From the NCBI GenBank assembly GCA_965214115.1, contig CBDCAU010000008.1:248001-312000 (forward strand): 64,000 nucleotides of DNA, written 5' to 3'. Shown in pieces: positions 31,749 through 40,787 of the stretch (the stretch's first letter is position 1; every line of letters starts with the position of its first letter). Both the position numbers and the translations under genes were made by a program. The DNA is from Owenweeksia sp965214115. Lineage in GTDB: Bacteria; Bacteroidota; Bacteroidia; Flavobacteriales; Schleiferiaceae. A model generated the notes under the pieces. It searched no databases. It was not told the origin of the DNA and was given only the letters and a program-made list of their open reading frames with translations.

Positions 31749-32459
31749 ATGCGATACCTCAAACTTTTATTTTTCCTGATTCCGTTACTTAGCTCGGCAC
31801 AACCGTATCTGCCACATTTTATTGATTCTGCAAATCATACCTCAGAAGTCCGGGCTGATACACTCATATTATATCAAAATGTATATTCATTTCCAATGGA
31901 TAAGGATTTTGAATGGGTCTTGGACAGTATCCAAATCGATAAAAGTGGAGGCACCATTGTAGCAGAACTTTACTATGTAGGGCCACCGATTAACGGAACG
32001 AGTGTCGGCCGCCCCCCCGCGTTTTCTAAAACGGTTACTAAAGACACCTTACGTATCGACCAGCTCTCTTTAGGACAATACAAACTCATTGTCCATACGT
32101 TTGAACCGAATGAAGATTCAACTTTCAATGCTGTAACTGGAACTTACATAAAACTCGACTCCACCTTAAGCGATTCCGACACCTCCTGTTTTGAGATATT
32201 GAGCGACAAAAGTTTTTCTTTGGAAAAGGGTATCGAAATCTTTCCCAACCCCACCGCGGATTTTCTCTATTTTAAAAATCTAAAAAATGCAACCTTGAAA
32301 GTGGAAATTACGGACGCTTCGGGGGCGGTGGTGAAGCAGGGCGTGGTTTCGGAAGGGCGGCCGCGATTGGATGTGGCTAATCTTGCAAAAGGTATTTATA
32401 GCGTGGGCTTGGTGGCCGATGGCGTGTTGAAAGAAACCAAAATGCTGTTAATCCAATAA
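31749..32459 (+). CDS. Small exported protein with type IX sorting domain, paralogue 1
   Basis: 236 residues. Signal peptide (MRYLKLLFFLIPLLSSAQ), a beta-rich domain of about 130 residues, and a C-terminal type A sorting domain (EIFPNPTADFLYF, ITDASGAVVKQGV, LAKGIYSVGLVADG). It should be exported by Sec and then carried over the outer membrane by the type IX system. It is a tandem paralogue of the next gene 11 bp downstream: both have SEVRxDT near the N-terminus and LSDSDTSCFEIL before the sorting domain. Function unknown. Confidence 0.75.
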   Translation: MRYLKLLFFLIPLLSSAQPYLPHFIDSANHTSEVRADTLILYQNVYSFPMDKDFEWVLDSIQIDKSGGTIVAELYYVGPPINGTSVGRPPAFSKTVTKDTLRIDQLSLGQYKLIVHTFEPNEDSTFNAVTGTYIKLDSTLSDSDTSCFEILSDKSFSLEKGIEIFPNPTADFLYFKNLKNATLKVEITDASGAVVKQGVVSEGRPRLDVANLAKGIYSVGLVADGVLKETKMLLIQ

Positions 32460-32470
32460 ATCTTTTTCAG

Positions 32471-33166
32471 ATGAAATCCTTCCTGTTTTTTTTAACAGCA
32501 CTACCGTTTTCAATTCTTGCCCAATTGCCTCATTATTTAGATTCCGCCTTCCATTCCACGGAAGTACGCGGCGATACCGTTTTTATATACCAAACGGCCG
32601 TTTTTGGTGCGCCTGAAAACACTACGGATTGGGAAATAGACAGCATCGAGGTTTTCCAGAATTCAGATACCTTGATTATTGATGTGTACTATGATTACGT
32701 CGCCGATGGTGCAGGTACTAATTTTCCGCCCTATACTTTTTATGCCGCGGATACTTTGGAGATACCGAATGTTCCTTTAGGGTTGTACAAGCTAATCGTT
32801 CATTCTTTGGAGTCAGATGATGATTCGGTTTACAATCAAGCCACGGGGATGTACGACAAAATCGACACCGCCCTCAGCGATTCCGACACTTCCTGTTTTG
32901 AGATATTGAACCACGAAAGTTTTTCTTTGGAAAAGGGTATAGAAATCTATCCCAATCCCGCCGCGGATTTTGTCTATTTTAATGATTTGGACAATGAGAA
33001 ATACAAGGTGAAAATCTACGATAGTTCCGGACAGTTTTTTATAAAAAAATCAATCTCAATTCAAAATCCCAAAATCTCTGTTAAGGAATGGCCGAAAGGC
33101 GTTTACTTTTTGGAATGGAAAAATCCCAATGGAAAAACCTCGTATAAGCGTTTTTTGAAAGAGTAG
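32471..33166 (+). CDS. Small exported protein with type IX sorting domain, paralogue 2
   Basis: 231 residues. Signal peptide (MKSFLFFLTALPFSILAQ), then the same domain as the gene before (STEVRGDTVFIYQ, LGLYKLIVHSLESDDDS, LSDSDTSCFEIL, SFSLEKGIEIYPNP) and a sorting tail (KVKIYDSSGQFF, WPKGVYFLEWKN). The repeated acidic SDSD plus a single Cys before the sorting domain is a shared oddity. Probably co-transcribed with paralogue 1. Confidence 0.75.
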   Translation: MKSFLFFLTALPFSILAQLPHYLDSAFHSTEVRGDTVFIYQTAVFGAPENTTDWEIDSIEVFQNSDTLIIDVYYDYVADGAGTNFPPYTFYAADTLEIPNVPLGLYKLIVHSLESDDDSVYNQATGMYDKIDTALSDSDTSCFEILNHESFSLEKGIEIYPNPAADFVYFNDLDNEKYKVKIYDSSGQFFIKKSISIQNPKISVKEWPKGVYFLEWKNPNGKTSYKRFLKE

Positions 33167-33288
33167 ATTTCTCCCTTCGCTGGCGCGCCCCGACTGCTAT
33201 CGGGGCAACGCGTGCCACCCCCTTCAAAAGCTGCCTTTCTTTTGCTTTCCAAAAGCGACCTTTGCCGCTTTAAAAAAATCCCCGCCAA

Positions 33289-34593
33289 GTGTCCCACCTC
33301 ATCGCCATCGTAGGCCGCCCCAACGTGGGCAAATCCACCCTTTTCAACCGCCTGACCGAAAGCCGCGAGGCCATCGTGGATTCCGTGGCGGGCGTTACGC
33401 GCGACCGGCTGTACGGAAAATTCGACTGGAGTGGCCGCGATTTTTCCGTCATTGACACCGGCGGTTACATCACCGGCTCCGATGATGTTTTCGAGGGCGA
33501 AATCCGCAAACAGGTGCAAATCGCCATCGAGGAAGCCGCGCTCATTCTTTTTATGGTGGACGCCGAAGCCGGCACCACGGGGATGGATCAAGAAGTAGCC
33601 GACCTTTTGCGCAAAGCCAAAAAGCCCGTGATGCTGGTGGCCAACAAGGTGGATAACGCGATGCGGCAGACGATGAGCGCCGAATTTTACGCGCTCGGCC
33701 TTGGCGAAGTGTATAATATTTCCGCCAACAACGGCAGCGGCACGGGCGAACTTTTGGACGCCCTGCTCGAAAAACTGCCTGAAGAAAAAGAAGCGGAAAC
33801 CCTTGACCTGCCGAAGATTGCGATTGTGGGCCGGCCCAACGTGGGCAAGTCGTCTTTCATCAACGCGCTGATAGGGGAGGAGCGCAACATCGTGACGGAC
33901 GTGGCCGGCACCACGCGCGACGCCATCCATACGCGCTATAATCTGTACGGCCAAGATTTCCTTTTGATCGATACCGCGGGGGTACGCAAAAAAACCAAGG
34001 TGCACGAAAATTTGGAATTTTACTCGGTGATGCGCTCCATCCGCGCCATCGAGAATGCGGACGTCTGCATAATTATGGCCGATGCTGAGCGTGGTTTCGA
34101 GGGTCAGGATTTGTCGATTTTTTCCTTGGCGGTGAAGAATAAAAAGGGCGTTGTTTTATTGATAAACAAGTGGGATTTGATTGAAAAAGATACCCAAACC
34201 GCCGATAAATTCCGTGATGAAATTTTGCGCAAATTGCAACCCTTCACGGATTTACCGATTTTGTTCATTTCCGTATTGGAAAAAAAGCGCATTTTTCAAG
34301 CCATCGAAGAGGCCATAAAAGTGTATGAAAGGCGCGAAAAACGAATCACCACCAGCAAGCTGAACAATACGCTTTTGCCAATCATCGAAAACCAGCCGCC
34401 GCCCGCCACCAAAGGGAAATACGTCAAAATCAAGTTCATCACCCAATTGCCCACCCGCACGCCGAGCTTTGCTTTTTTTGCCAATCTCCCGCAATATGTG
34501 AAAGAGCCCTATAAGCGGTTTTTGGAGAATAAATTACGGGAGCATTTTGATTTTAAAGGTGTGCCTATTCAGGTGTATTTGCGGAAGAAATAG
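33289..34593 (+). CDS. der: Ribosome biogenesis GTPase Der (EngA)
   Basis: 434 residues with two tandem GTPase domains and a KH-like C-terminus, needed for 50S assembly. Domain 1: GRPNVGKSTLFN, DTGGY, NKVD. Domain 2: GRPNVGKSSFIN, DTAGVRKK, NKWD. The C-terminal segment (KIKFITQLPTRTPSFAFFAN, FKGVPIQVYLRKK) is typical. GTG 33289 is the start, preceding SHLIAIVGRPN. A palindrome of the CCCGAT/ATCGGG kind lies upstream (33188-33205). Confidence 0.96.
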   Translation: MSHLIAIVGRPNVGKSTLFNRLTESREAIVDSVAGVTRDRLYGKFDWSGRDFSVIDTGGYITGSDDVFEGEIRKQVQIAIEEAALILFMVDAEAGTTGMDQEVADLLRKAKKPVMLVANKVDNAMRQTMSAEFYALGLGEVYNISANNGSGTGELLDALLEKLPEEKEAETLDLPKIAIVGRPNVGKSSFINALIGEERNIVTDVAGTTRDAIHTRYNLYGQDFLLIDTAGVRKKTKVHENLEFYSVMRSIRAIENADVCIIMADAERGFEGQDLSIFSLAVKNKKGVVLLINKWDLIEKDTQTADKFRDEILRKLQPFTDLPILFISVLEKKRIFQAIEEAIKVYERREKRITTSKLNNTLLPIIENQPPPATKGKYVKIKFITQLPTRTPSFAFFANLPQYVKEPYKRFLENKLREHFDFKGVPIQVYLRKK

Positions 34594-34650
34594 CCCTTCG
34601 ATACGCCTCGTTCCTCGGCTACTCAGGACGACATTGGCGCTCCAATGAAT

Positions 34651-34892
34651 AAGTGTTTTGAAAATTTGTAAAAAACCTCGCCGTGTCGGCATCGTACAGG
34701 CTGAGGGCTTTGAAATTCTCTTAAAAAAAACCTCGCCGTGTTGGCACCGTACAGGCTGAATGCTTTAAACTTTTGTAAGAACCCTCGCCGTGTAAACATT
34801 GTCCGGCTGAATGCTTTGAAATTCTCTAAAAAAGCCTCGCCGTTTTGGCGTTGTCAGGCTGAGTGCTTTGAAATTTTTAGAAAATTTCAAAG
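34651..34892. repeat. Four degenerate tandem repeats of about 52 bp
   Basis: The unit runs CTTTGAAATTCTCTAAAAA, ACCTCGCCGTGTTGGCACCG, TACAGGCTGAATG. CCTCGCCG starts at 34676, 34731, 34783 and 34835, giving periods of 55, 52 and 52. Each unit contains a small GCC-loop-GGC hairpin. The array ends in a perfect hairpin, CTTTGAAATTTT/AAAATTTCAAAG (34866-34892). It fills the 330-bp gap between der and gldA, which holds no credible gene. Confidence 0.75.
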
Positions 34893-34925
34893 TGTATCGA
34901 AGCCCCTATGTGGTGAAAAAAAGGA

Positions 34926-35825
34926 CTATTTTTCAGTGAGCCGCTGAAAAACATCCTCCAACCGTTGTTCTTCTTGTTTGATTTCCAATACGGTAGCCTC
35001 GTGTTTCACGGCAAACTGAAAAATCTCCGAGCGGATTTCTTGTCCCGCTACGGCGGTAATTTTCCATTTATTACCAGCAACTAAAACCGCATTTTGCACC
35101 CCCGCGATTTTCTTCAATTCATTTTTGGAAAATGCCTTGTCAAATTCCACCGAAAAAACTTTCGCTCCCTGCACTTCTTTCAGATCGGCGGTGGGTCGGT
35201 CGGCCACTATTTTTCCGTTGTGGATGATGATGACGCGGTCGCACAGCACTTCCACTTCCTGCATAATGTGGGTGGAAAGCATCACCGTTTTTTCCCGCCC
35301 GATTTCTTTGATGAGGTTGCGGATTTCCGCCAACTGGTTGGGATCCAGTCCAGTGGTGGGTTCGTCGAGGATCAGGACTTCGGGGTCGTGGAGAAGTGCC
35401 GCAGCCAATCCCGCGCGCTGCCGGTAGCCTTTGCTCAGTTGCCCCAGCTTTTTGTGCTGCTCTTTTTTCAGCCCCGTTTTTTCGATGATTTCGGCAATCT
35501 TTTTTTTGGATGTTTGATGGATGCCCGCCACAAAAGCGAGGTATTCTTTGACGTACATTTCCAGATACAGCGGGTTGTGCTCCGGCAGATAGCCCACTTT
35601 TTTGCGAATGGGAATGCTTTTTTCCGAAACGTCCATTCCGGCTACTTGGGCCGTGCCGGAAGTCTGCGGCAGGTAGCACGTCAAGATTTTCATCATCGTG
35701 GATTTGCCCGCGCCGTTGGGCCCGAGGAAACCCACGATTTCCCCCGTTCCGATGGAAAAACTCACATCGTCCAGCGCCTTTTGCGCGCCGTATTTTTTGG
35801 TGATGTTCTGTACTGTAATGGACAT
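34926..35825 (-). CDS. gldA: GldA-like ABC transporter ATP-binding protein
   Basis: 299 residues. Walker A GPNGAGKSTM, signature LSKGYRQRAGLA, Walker B VLILDEPTTGLDP and the H-loop LSTHIMQEV. The stretch VGYLPEHNPLYLEMYVKEYLAFVAG and the C-terminal domain (RLEDVFQRLTEK) match GldA, the ATPase partner of GldF/GldG in gliding bacteria. No gldF or gldG is adjacent. A TATTTTCG element (35830-35837) ends 4 nt before the ATG, implying a leaderless transcript. Confidence 0.85.
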   Translation of the reverse strand: MSITVQNITKKYGAQKALDDVSFSIGTGEIVGFLGPNGAGKSTMMKILTCYLPQTSGTAQVAGMDVSEKSIPIRKKVGYLPEHNPLYLEMYVKEYLAFVAGIHQTSKKKIAEIIEKTGLKKEQHKKLGQLSKGYRQRAGLAAALLHDPEVLILDEPTTGLDPNQLAEIRNLIKEIGREKTVMLSTHIMQEVEVLCDRVIIIHNGKIVADRPTADLKEVQGAKVFSVEFDKAFSKNELKKIAGVQNAVLVAGNKWKITAVAGQEIRSEIFQFAVKHEATVLEIKQEEQRLEDVFQRLTEK

Positions 35826-35829
35826 TTTG

Positions 35830-35837
35830 CGAAAATA
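35830..35837 (-). promoter_or_regulatory. gldA -7 promoter element
   Basis: TATTTTCG on the minus strand, one base from TAnnTTTG, ending 4 nt before the gldA ATG. Confidence 0.45.
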
Positions 35838-35999
35838 GAATTAAAATCAAACCGATTTTTTACCTAAAAATTTTAGGGTTCCGTCAGCGGTTGATATTTG
35901 ATTTTGCTTTTTCAGATTTTATAAAATCCTGTTAAAGAACACTTTCCCAACCTTTTGCGGGAAGTCTTCATCTTACCTTGCGGGTTTCAAATTTTCAAA

Positions 36000-38417
36000 A
36001 TGAAAAACTCCAACCTCCTCATTTTCACACTGATGACCCTGCTTTCTTTTTCGGGGAAATCACAATCGCACACCCTTTCGGGAAATGTGTTGGATGAAAA
36101 CCGCGAGCCGGTTTCCTTTGCCAATGTCATCTTAAAAAACGCGGCGGATTCGATTATCGTAAAGGGCGAAGCGGCCAATGCCAACGGCAATTTCGCGCTG
36201 CGCGGCATCCCATCCGGTGATTATCTTTTGGAGATTTCCAGCATCGGGTTTCAAAAATTCTATCAGAATAATATTTCGCTTAGCGCGGATGTGAACCTCG
36301 GCACTATCGCATTGAAAACCAACAGCAACCAACTGGACGAAGTGAGCATCATCGAACAAAAAGCGCTAGTGATGGTGCAGGCGGACAAAACGGTTTTCAA
36401 CGTGCAAAACGACCCGCAGGCCGCTGGTAGCAACGGTTTTGAAATGTTGCGGAAAGCGCCGGGCCTTGTCATCGACAATAACGACAATCTGATTCTCGAA
36501 GGCAAAAGCGGCGTGGAAATTTTCATCGACGGTAAACGCAGCGGCCTTTCCGGCGATGATTTGAACAACTATCTGCAATCGCTGAATGCTTCTGATATTG
36601 AGTCGATTGAGCTGATTACGCAGCCCTCAGCCAAGTACCGCGCGGAAGGATCGGCGGGCATCATCAATATCGTTTTTAAAAAAGACGACCGCCTCGGCAC
36701 CAACGGCACTCTGACCGGCGCGGCCAGCCAAGGGCGCTATTTTCAAAGCAATGGCGGCATCACTTTACACCACCGCAACCGCGCCACGCGGCTGATGGGA
36801 TCGTACAATATCAACCAAGGCAACCGCTGGAGTTTCTTCGATTTTTACCGCTTGCAGAACGGCATTGAGTTCGACAAAGTGAGCATCACCACCGGTGATT
36901 ATATGTCGCACAATTTCCGTGGCACGGCCGACCACGATTTGAATGACCGCCACAGCATCGGCTTGCAGGTGCGCGGCACGCTCTCCGACCGCGACAATCT
37001 GACGAAAACCACCACCGATATTTCATTGGCCAGCAACGAGGGCGTGGAGCAGATTTTGGACGCGGGCAGCGAAGAGCAACAATCGTTTCAAAACGCTTTT
37101 TTGAATCTCAATTATCGCTACCAAGACACCAACAACCGCACTTTGTCGGTGGATTTTGACGGCGGTTATTTTGATCAAGACCGCAACGTGTTTCAGCCGA
37201 ATGCTTATTTGGATGGCGAAACCGGCGCCGTGCAATTCGAGTCCAATTTTCGGATGATTACGCCGACCAGTGTCACGCTTTTTACCGCCAAAACCGATTA
37301 TTCGCAGAATTTGTTGAGCGGCGAAATCGGTGTCGGCGGCGAATTTTCCAAAGTGCTGACCGAAAACAGTTTTGATTTTTTCGATGTGAATGGTGAAACC
37401 GAGACTTTGGTGGAAAGCCAGAGCAACGATTTTTCGTATGACGAACAGGTAACGGCGGGCTATTTTACTTACACCAAAAAATGGCAGAAGTGGAGCGTGA
37501 ACGCGGGCTTGCGCGGCGAGCAAACCCGCTCGGTGGGCGAGCTGACGGCCAGCCAAAGTGTGGATGACTCCTTGGTGGAGCGCAATTATTTCAACCTTTT
37601 TCCCAGCGGCGGCGCCACGTTTTCGCCCAGCCGCACCAGCACTTTTGCCTTGAATTACAGCCGCCGCATCCGCCGGCCGGATTACCAAAGTTTGAACCCG
37701 TTTGAATTCCGTTTGGATGAGCTGAGTTTCCGGCGCGGCAACCCCTTTTTGCAGCCGCAATATTCGCACAATATCAAACTATCGCACACTTATAAATATG
37801 TGCTGAACACTTACTTTTCTTACAGCCACGTGTCAGATTTTGTGGCGCAAATTACTCGCCCTGAAGGCGATAGCATCAATATCTTACAACCGCAAAACAT
37901 CGCCACCCAGCGCGTGATTTCTGGCGGCGCCAGCTATCCGTGGCAAATCACCAGTTGGCTGGAATCCTTTTTTAGCATCAACATTTTTCAGTCGTTTTTT
38001 GATGATGCCAATCCAAAATTCGTGTCGGTTTCTCAACTGACGGCCAGCGGCTTTGGGCAGCTTACTTTCAAATTGAAAAACGGCCACGAAATCAATCTGA
38101 ACGGCTGGGCCAGCTCGCCGAGTATTTGGGGCGGCACCTTCCAAACCAAGAGTTTGGGCGCGCTGACCCTCGGCTACCAAAAGCGTTTTTTGGAAGACCG
38201 ATTGACGGTGAAACTGGCGGTGACGGATATTTTTTTCAGCTCGCCGTGGCGCGCCGAGGCCGAGTTTGCCGACCTCCAAATGAACGGTACGGGCGGGCGT
38301 GATTCGCGCCGCGGGCAGATTTCCGTCACTTATAATTTTGGCAATCAAAAAATGCAGCGCGTCCGCGAGCGGGAAACGGGCTTGGACGATGAAAGCGAGC
38401 GGCTGAAAAGCGAGTAA
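36000..38417 (+). CDS. Outer-membrane beta-barrel protein with carboxypeptidase-like domain
   Basis: 805 residues from ATG 36000 (signal MKNSNLLIFTLMTLLSFSGKSQ). A carboxypeptidase-regulatory-like domain (about 25-105; GNVLDENREPVSFANVILKN, GDYLLEISSIGF) is followed by a TonB-plug-like region (GFEMLRKAPGLVIDNNDNL, VEIFIDGKRSGLSGDDL, IELITQPSAKYRAEGSAGIINIVFKK) and a large barrel. This is the TonB-receptor-like 'outer membrane beta-barrel family' of Bacteroidota. The C-terminal tail is extended and highly charged after the last strands (RRGQISVTYNFGN). Substrate unknown. Confidence 0.85.
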   Translation: MKNSNLLIFTLMTLLSFSGKSQSHTLSGNVLDENREPVSFANVILKNAADSIIVKGEAANANGNFALRGIPSGDYLLEISSIGFQKFYQNNISLSADVNLGTIALKTNSNQLDEVSIIEQKALVMVQADKTVFNVQNDPQAAGSNGFEMLRKAPGLVIDNNDNLILEGKSGVEIFIDGKRSGLSGDDLNNYLQSLNASDIESIELITQPSAKYRAEGSAGIINIVFKKDDRLGTNGTLTGAASQGRYFQSNGGITLHHRNRATRLMGSYNINQGNRWSFFDFYRLQNGIEFDKVSITTGDYMSHNFRGTADHDLNDRHSIGLQVRGTLSDRDNLTKTTTDISLASNEGVEQILDAGSEEQQSFQNAFLNLNYRYQDTNNRTLSVDFDGGYFDQDRNVFQPNAYLDGETGAVQFESNFRMITPTSVTLFTAKTDYSQNLLSGEIGVGGEFSKVLTENSFDFFDVNGETETLVESQSNDFSYDEQVTAGYFTYTKKWQKWSVNAGLRGEQTRSVGELTASQSVDDSLVERNYFNLFPSGGATFSPSRTSTFALNYSRRIRRPDYQSLNPFEFRLDELSFRRGNPFLQPQYSHNIKLSHTYKYVLNTYFSYSHVSDFVAQITRPEGDSINILQPQNIATQRVISGGASYPWQITSWLESFFSINIFQSFFDDANPKFVSVSQLTASGFGQLTFKLKNGHEINLNGWASSPSIWGGTFQTKSLGALTLGYQKRFLEDRLTVKLAVTDIFFSSPWRAEAEFADLQMNGTGGRDSRRGQISVTYNFGNQKMQRVRERETGLDDESERLKSE

Positions 38418-38531
38418 ATGCTGGCTTCGCGGAAAATTACTTTACTTGAAGGTTGTCCCAAACGTTTCGCGAACTTTAAAAAGCAGCATCAGTTTATTCG
38501 GAAAATCTATAATTCTTTCAATCCAAAAAAA

Positions 38532-39134
38532 ATGATTCACCCCGATACGGAACTCCGCTTCATCAGCCCTGAAATTGGCTACGGCGTAGTGGCCACCAAA
38601 TTGCTCCCCAAAGGCACCATCACCTGGGCGCGCGACAAGCTGGACCGCGAGTTCACCCCCGAAGAAGCGCAGCAACTTGACCCGCTTTACCAGCAAATCC
38701 TCGACATTTATTGTTTTAAAAACAGTACTGGGAATTTGGTTCTGTGCTGGGATAATGGCCGCTTCGTGAACCACAGTTTCAATTCCAACTGCCTTTCCAC
38801 GGCATACGATTTTGAGATTGCCATCCGCGATATTCAGCCTGGCGAGCAGCTCACTGACGATTACGGCTACCTGAATATTTCCGAACCTTTTGAGGCGGTG
38901 GACGAAGGCACCGAACGCAAAGTGGTGTATCCCAACGACTTGGAAAATTATAGCAGCGTTTGGGACGAAAAGCTCAACGAAAATTTCAGGCACATCCCCG
39001 AACTGGAGCAAAAACTGCGGCCACTCATCAGCGATGATTTATGGGAAAAGGTGCAAGCCATCGCACGCGGCGAGCAAGAAATGGATTCCATCAAGGAGAT
39101 ATTTTACCGGCCTGCCGTGGAAAATGGGCGTTGA
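38532..39134 (+). CDS. SET-domain protein
   Basis: 200 residues from ATG 38532 (MIHPDTELRFISPEIGYG). The SET core is clear: GYGVVATKLLPKGTITWARD, GRFVNHSFNSNCLSTAY (the NHS motif of the SAM/lysine channel) and GEQLTDDYGYL. SET proteins are usually lysine methyltransferases; in bacteria the targets are largely unknown. No signal peptide. A longer frame starting at 38418, directly at the stop of the previous gene, is possible but its extra 38 residues look non-conserved. Confidence 0.8.
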   Translation: MIHPDTELRFISPEIGYGVVATKLLPKGTITWARDKLDREFTPEEAQQLDPLYQQILDIYCFKNSTGNLVLCWDNGRFVNHSFNSNCLSTAYDFEIAIRDIQPGEQLTDDYGYLNISEPFEAVDEGTERKVVYPNDLENYSSVWDEKLNENFRHIPELEQKLRPLISDDLWEKVQAIARGEQEMDSIKEIFYRPAVENGR

Positions 39135-39229
39135 TTCGACCGAACATTTTGCGGTGCCAAAAAGTTAGAATAAGTATTGAAATCTTTGAAAATCAAGGAT
39201 TCACTCACCTTATAAATTTTTAAGAAATA

Positions 39230-40060
39230 ATGCCATTTGTAACACTGAATGAACAACAGAACAAAGAAAACCTCCAGCTTTTTTACCAAGATTATGGCAA
39301 GGGTCAACCCGTGATTCTCATCCACGGCTGGCCGCTGAGCCACCGCACTTGGGAACCCCAAATGCAAGCTATCGCCGATGCGGGTTTTCGCGCTATCGCT
39401 TATGATCGTCGCGGGTTTGGTGCGTCTTCCCTTCCTTATGATAATTTTGATTATTCCACCCTTGCCAACGATTTGCGAACCTTGATTTTAGAGTTGGATT
39501 TGCGCGATGCCATCCTCGTGGGATTTTCGATGGGCGGCGGTGAAGTGGTGCGCTATTTTACCGATTTTGGCAGCGACCGCATTGCAAAAGCTGTTCTTAT
39601 TTCTTCCATCATTCCGCTTGTCACAAAAAAAGACGACAACCCCGACGGCGTGCCGGAAGAGGACGTGAATGAAATTATGAACGCGCTGCAAACCGACCGC
39701 GCCGGATTTATGTCGCAGTTTGTCCAAGACTTTTTCAATACCGATAAAAATGATTTGAGCGACGGTTTCCAAGAATACATCCGCACCATCGGCCGCCACG
39801 CTTCGCCGCGCGCTACCATCGAAACGGCCAAGGCTTGGGGCGGCACGGACTTCCGCAGCGAATGCAAAAACGTGAGCGTGCCTACCTTGATTATTCACGG
39901 CGATGCGGACAATATTGTGCCCATCAAAACGGCTGGTAATCAGGCCGCTGAACTGATTCCCAACAACCACTATCACGTGGTGAAAGGCGGCCCACACGGC
40001 CTGAACGTAACGCACACCGAGGAGTTGAACAAGGTGCTTTTAAAGTTTTTGAAGAATTAG
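39230..40060 (+). CDS. Alpha/beta hydrolase (chloroperoxidase/arylesterase type)
   Basis: 276 residues. Oxyanion region ILIHGWPLSHRTWEPQ, nucleophile Ser100 in LVGFSMGGGEV, acid Asp in IIHGDADNIVP and base His in GGPHGLN. The YDRRGFGASS stretch and general layout match the cofactor-free haloperoxidase/esterase group (usual length about 275). Cytosolic. A hairpin terminator follows at 40081-40111. Confidence 0.88.
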   Translation: MPFVTLNEQQNKENLQLFYQDYGKGQPVILIHGWPLSHRTWEPQMQAIADAGFRAIAYDRRGFGASSLPYDNFDYSTLANDLRTLILELDLRDAILVGFSMGGGEVVRYFTDFGSDRIAKAVLISSIIPLVTKKDDNPDGVPEEDVNEIMNALQTDRAGFMSQFVQDFFNTDKNDLSDGFQEYIRTIGRHASPRATIETAKAWGGTDFRSECKNVSVPTLIIHGDADNIVPIKTAGNQAAELIPNNHYHVVKGGPHGLNVTHTEELNKVLLKFLKN

Positions 40061-40080
40061 TAGCATCCACATTTATTTGG

Positions 40081-40111
40081 AAAGCGCGGCGCTTTGCCGC
40101 GCTTTTTTTTT
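40081..40111 (+). terminator. Rho-independent terminator
   Basis: AAAGCGCGGC and GCCGCGCTTT pair around a 5-nt loop, followed by nine T. It ends the hydrolase transcript just before the ccm genes. Confidence 0.85.
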
Positions 40112-40118
40112 GCCTATT

Positions 40119-40126
40119 TACCTTCG
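40119..40126 (+). promoter_or_regulatory. ccmB -7 promoter element
   Basis: TACCTTCG, one base from TAnnTTTG, ends 4 nt before the GTG start of ccmB, the same spacing as at rsgA, gldA and the ACMSD gene. Confidence 0.4.
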
Positions 40127-40130
40127 CCCC

Positions 40131-40778
40131 GTGGTTTTCCAAGTTTTTAAATTAGTTTTCACCTTAGAATGGCGGCGGCGTGATGCTTTGCTGTCCGTCG
40201 CGCTTTACGTTCTGACCAGCGTTTATCTCAGCTATTTAGTGTTGGAAGGCAGCGCCACCGCCCAAATGTGGAACGCGCTCTTTTGGATAATTTTCATTTT
40301 TGCCGCCGTTCAGGCAGCATTTCGTTCCTTTCAAAATGAAGCCAGCCGACGCTTCCTTTTGTATTATCAAATGATAAAACCGCAAGCCCTCGTTTTAGGC
40401 AAATCTTTATACAATTTTTTCTACCTATTTTTGATAGGAATTTTGAACCTTTTGATATTCAGTTTTTTATTTAAAAATCCTATCGAAGATTTAGCGGCTT
40501 TTCTACTAATTATTTTGTTGGCTTCCGCCGGATTTTCGGCTATCCTTACTTTCACCGCCGGCATTTCCGCGAAAGCGGGCGATAATCCCGCGCTGCCCGC
40601 CATCCTCAGCATCCCGCTTTTGTTCCCGCAGGTCATCGCGCTCAGCAAGGTCAGCGGGCGGGCGGTCACGGGTTTTTCGTGGGGAGTGAACGCCCAATTT
40701 ATCATTGTTCTATCGTTGCTGGTGCTGGTATCGGCGCTGCTCGGCTACCTGCTTTTTGCCTACCTTTGGCGCGATTAA
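40131..40778 (+). CDS. ccmB: Haem exporter subunit CcmB
   Basis: 215 residues, six membrane spans, no signal peptide. GTG 40131 (VFQVFKLVFTLEWRRRDALLSV) is the likely start, since the frame upstream is the terminator region. Family features: a basic N-terminal segment ending LEWRRRD, FAAVQAAFRSFQNE, RRFLLYYQMIKPQALVLGK and PLLFPQVIALS. CcmB is the permease that works with CcmC in delivering haem to CcmE. No ccmA ATPase lies next to it. First gene of the ccmBCDEF group. Confidence 0.88.
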   Translation: MVFQVFKLVFTLEWRRRDALLSVALYVLTSVYLSYLVLEGSATAQMWNALFWIIFIFAAVQAAFRSFQNEASRRFLLYYQMIKPQALVLGKSLYNFFYLFLIGILNLLIFSFLFKNPIEDLAAFLLIILLASAGFSAILTFTAGISAKAGDNPALPAILSIPLLFPQVIALSKVSGRAVTGFSWGVNAQFIIVLSLLVLVSALLGYLLFAYLWRD

Positions 40779-40787
40779 AAACCCCCG

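Noticed and set aside
34651..34892. Possible CRISPR array
   Set aside because: The period of 52-55 bp is covered by one degenerate unit; there are no conserved repeats separated by unique spacers, and no cas genes lie nearby.
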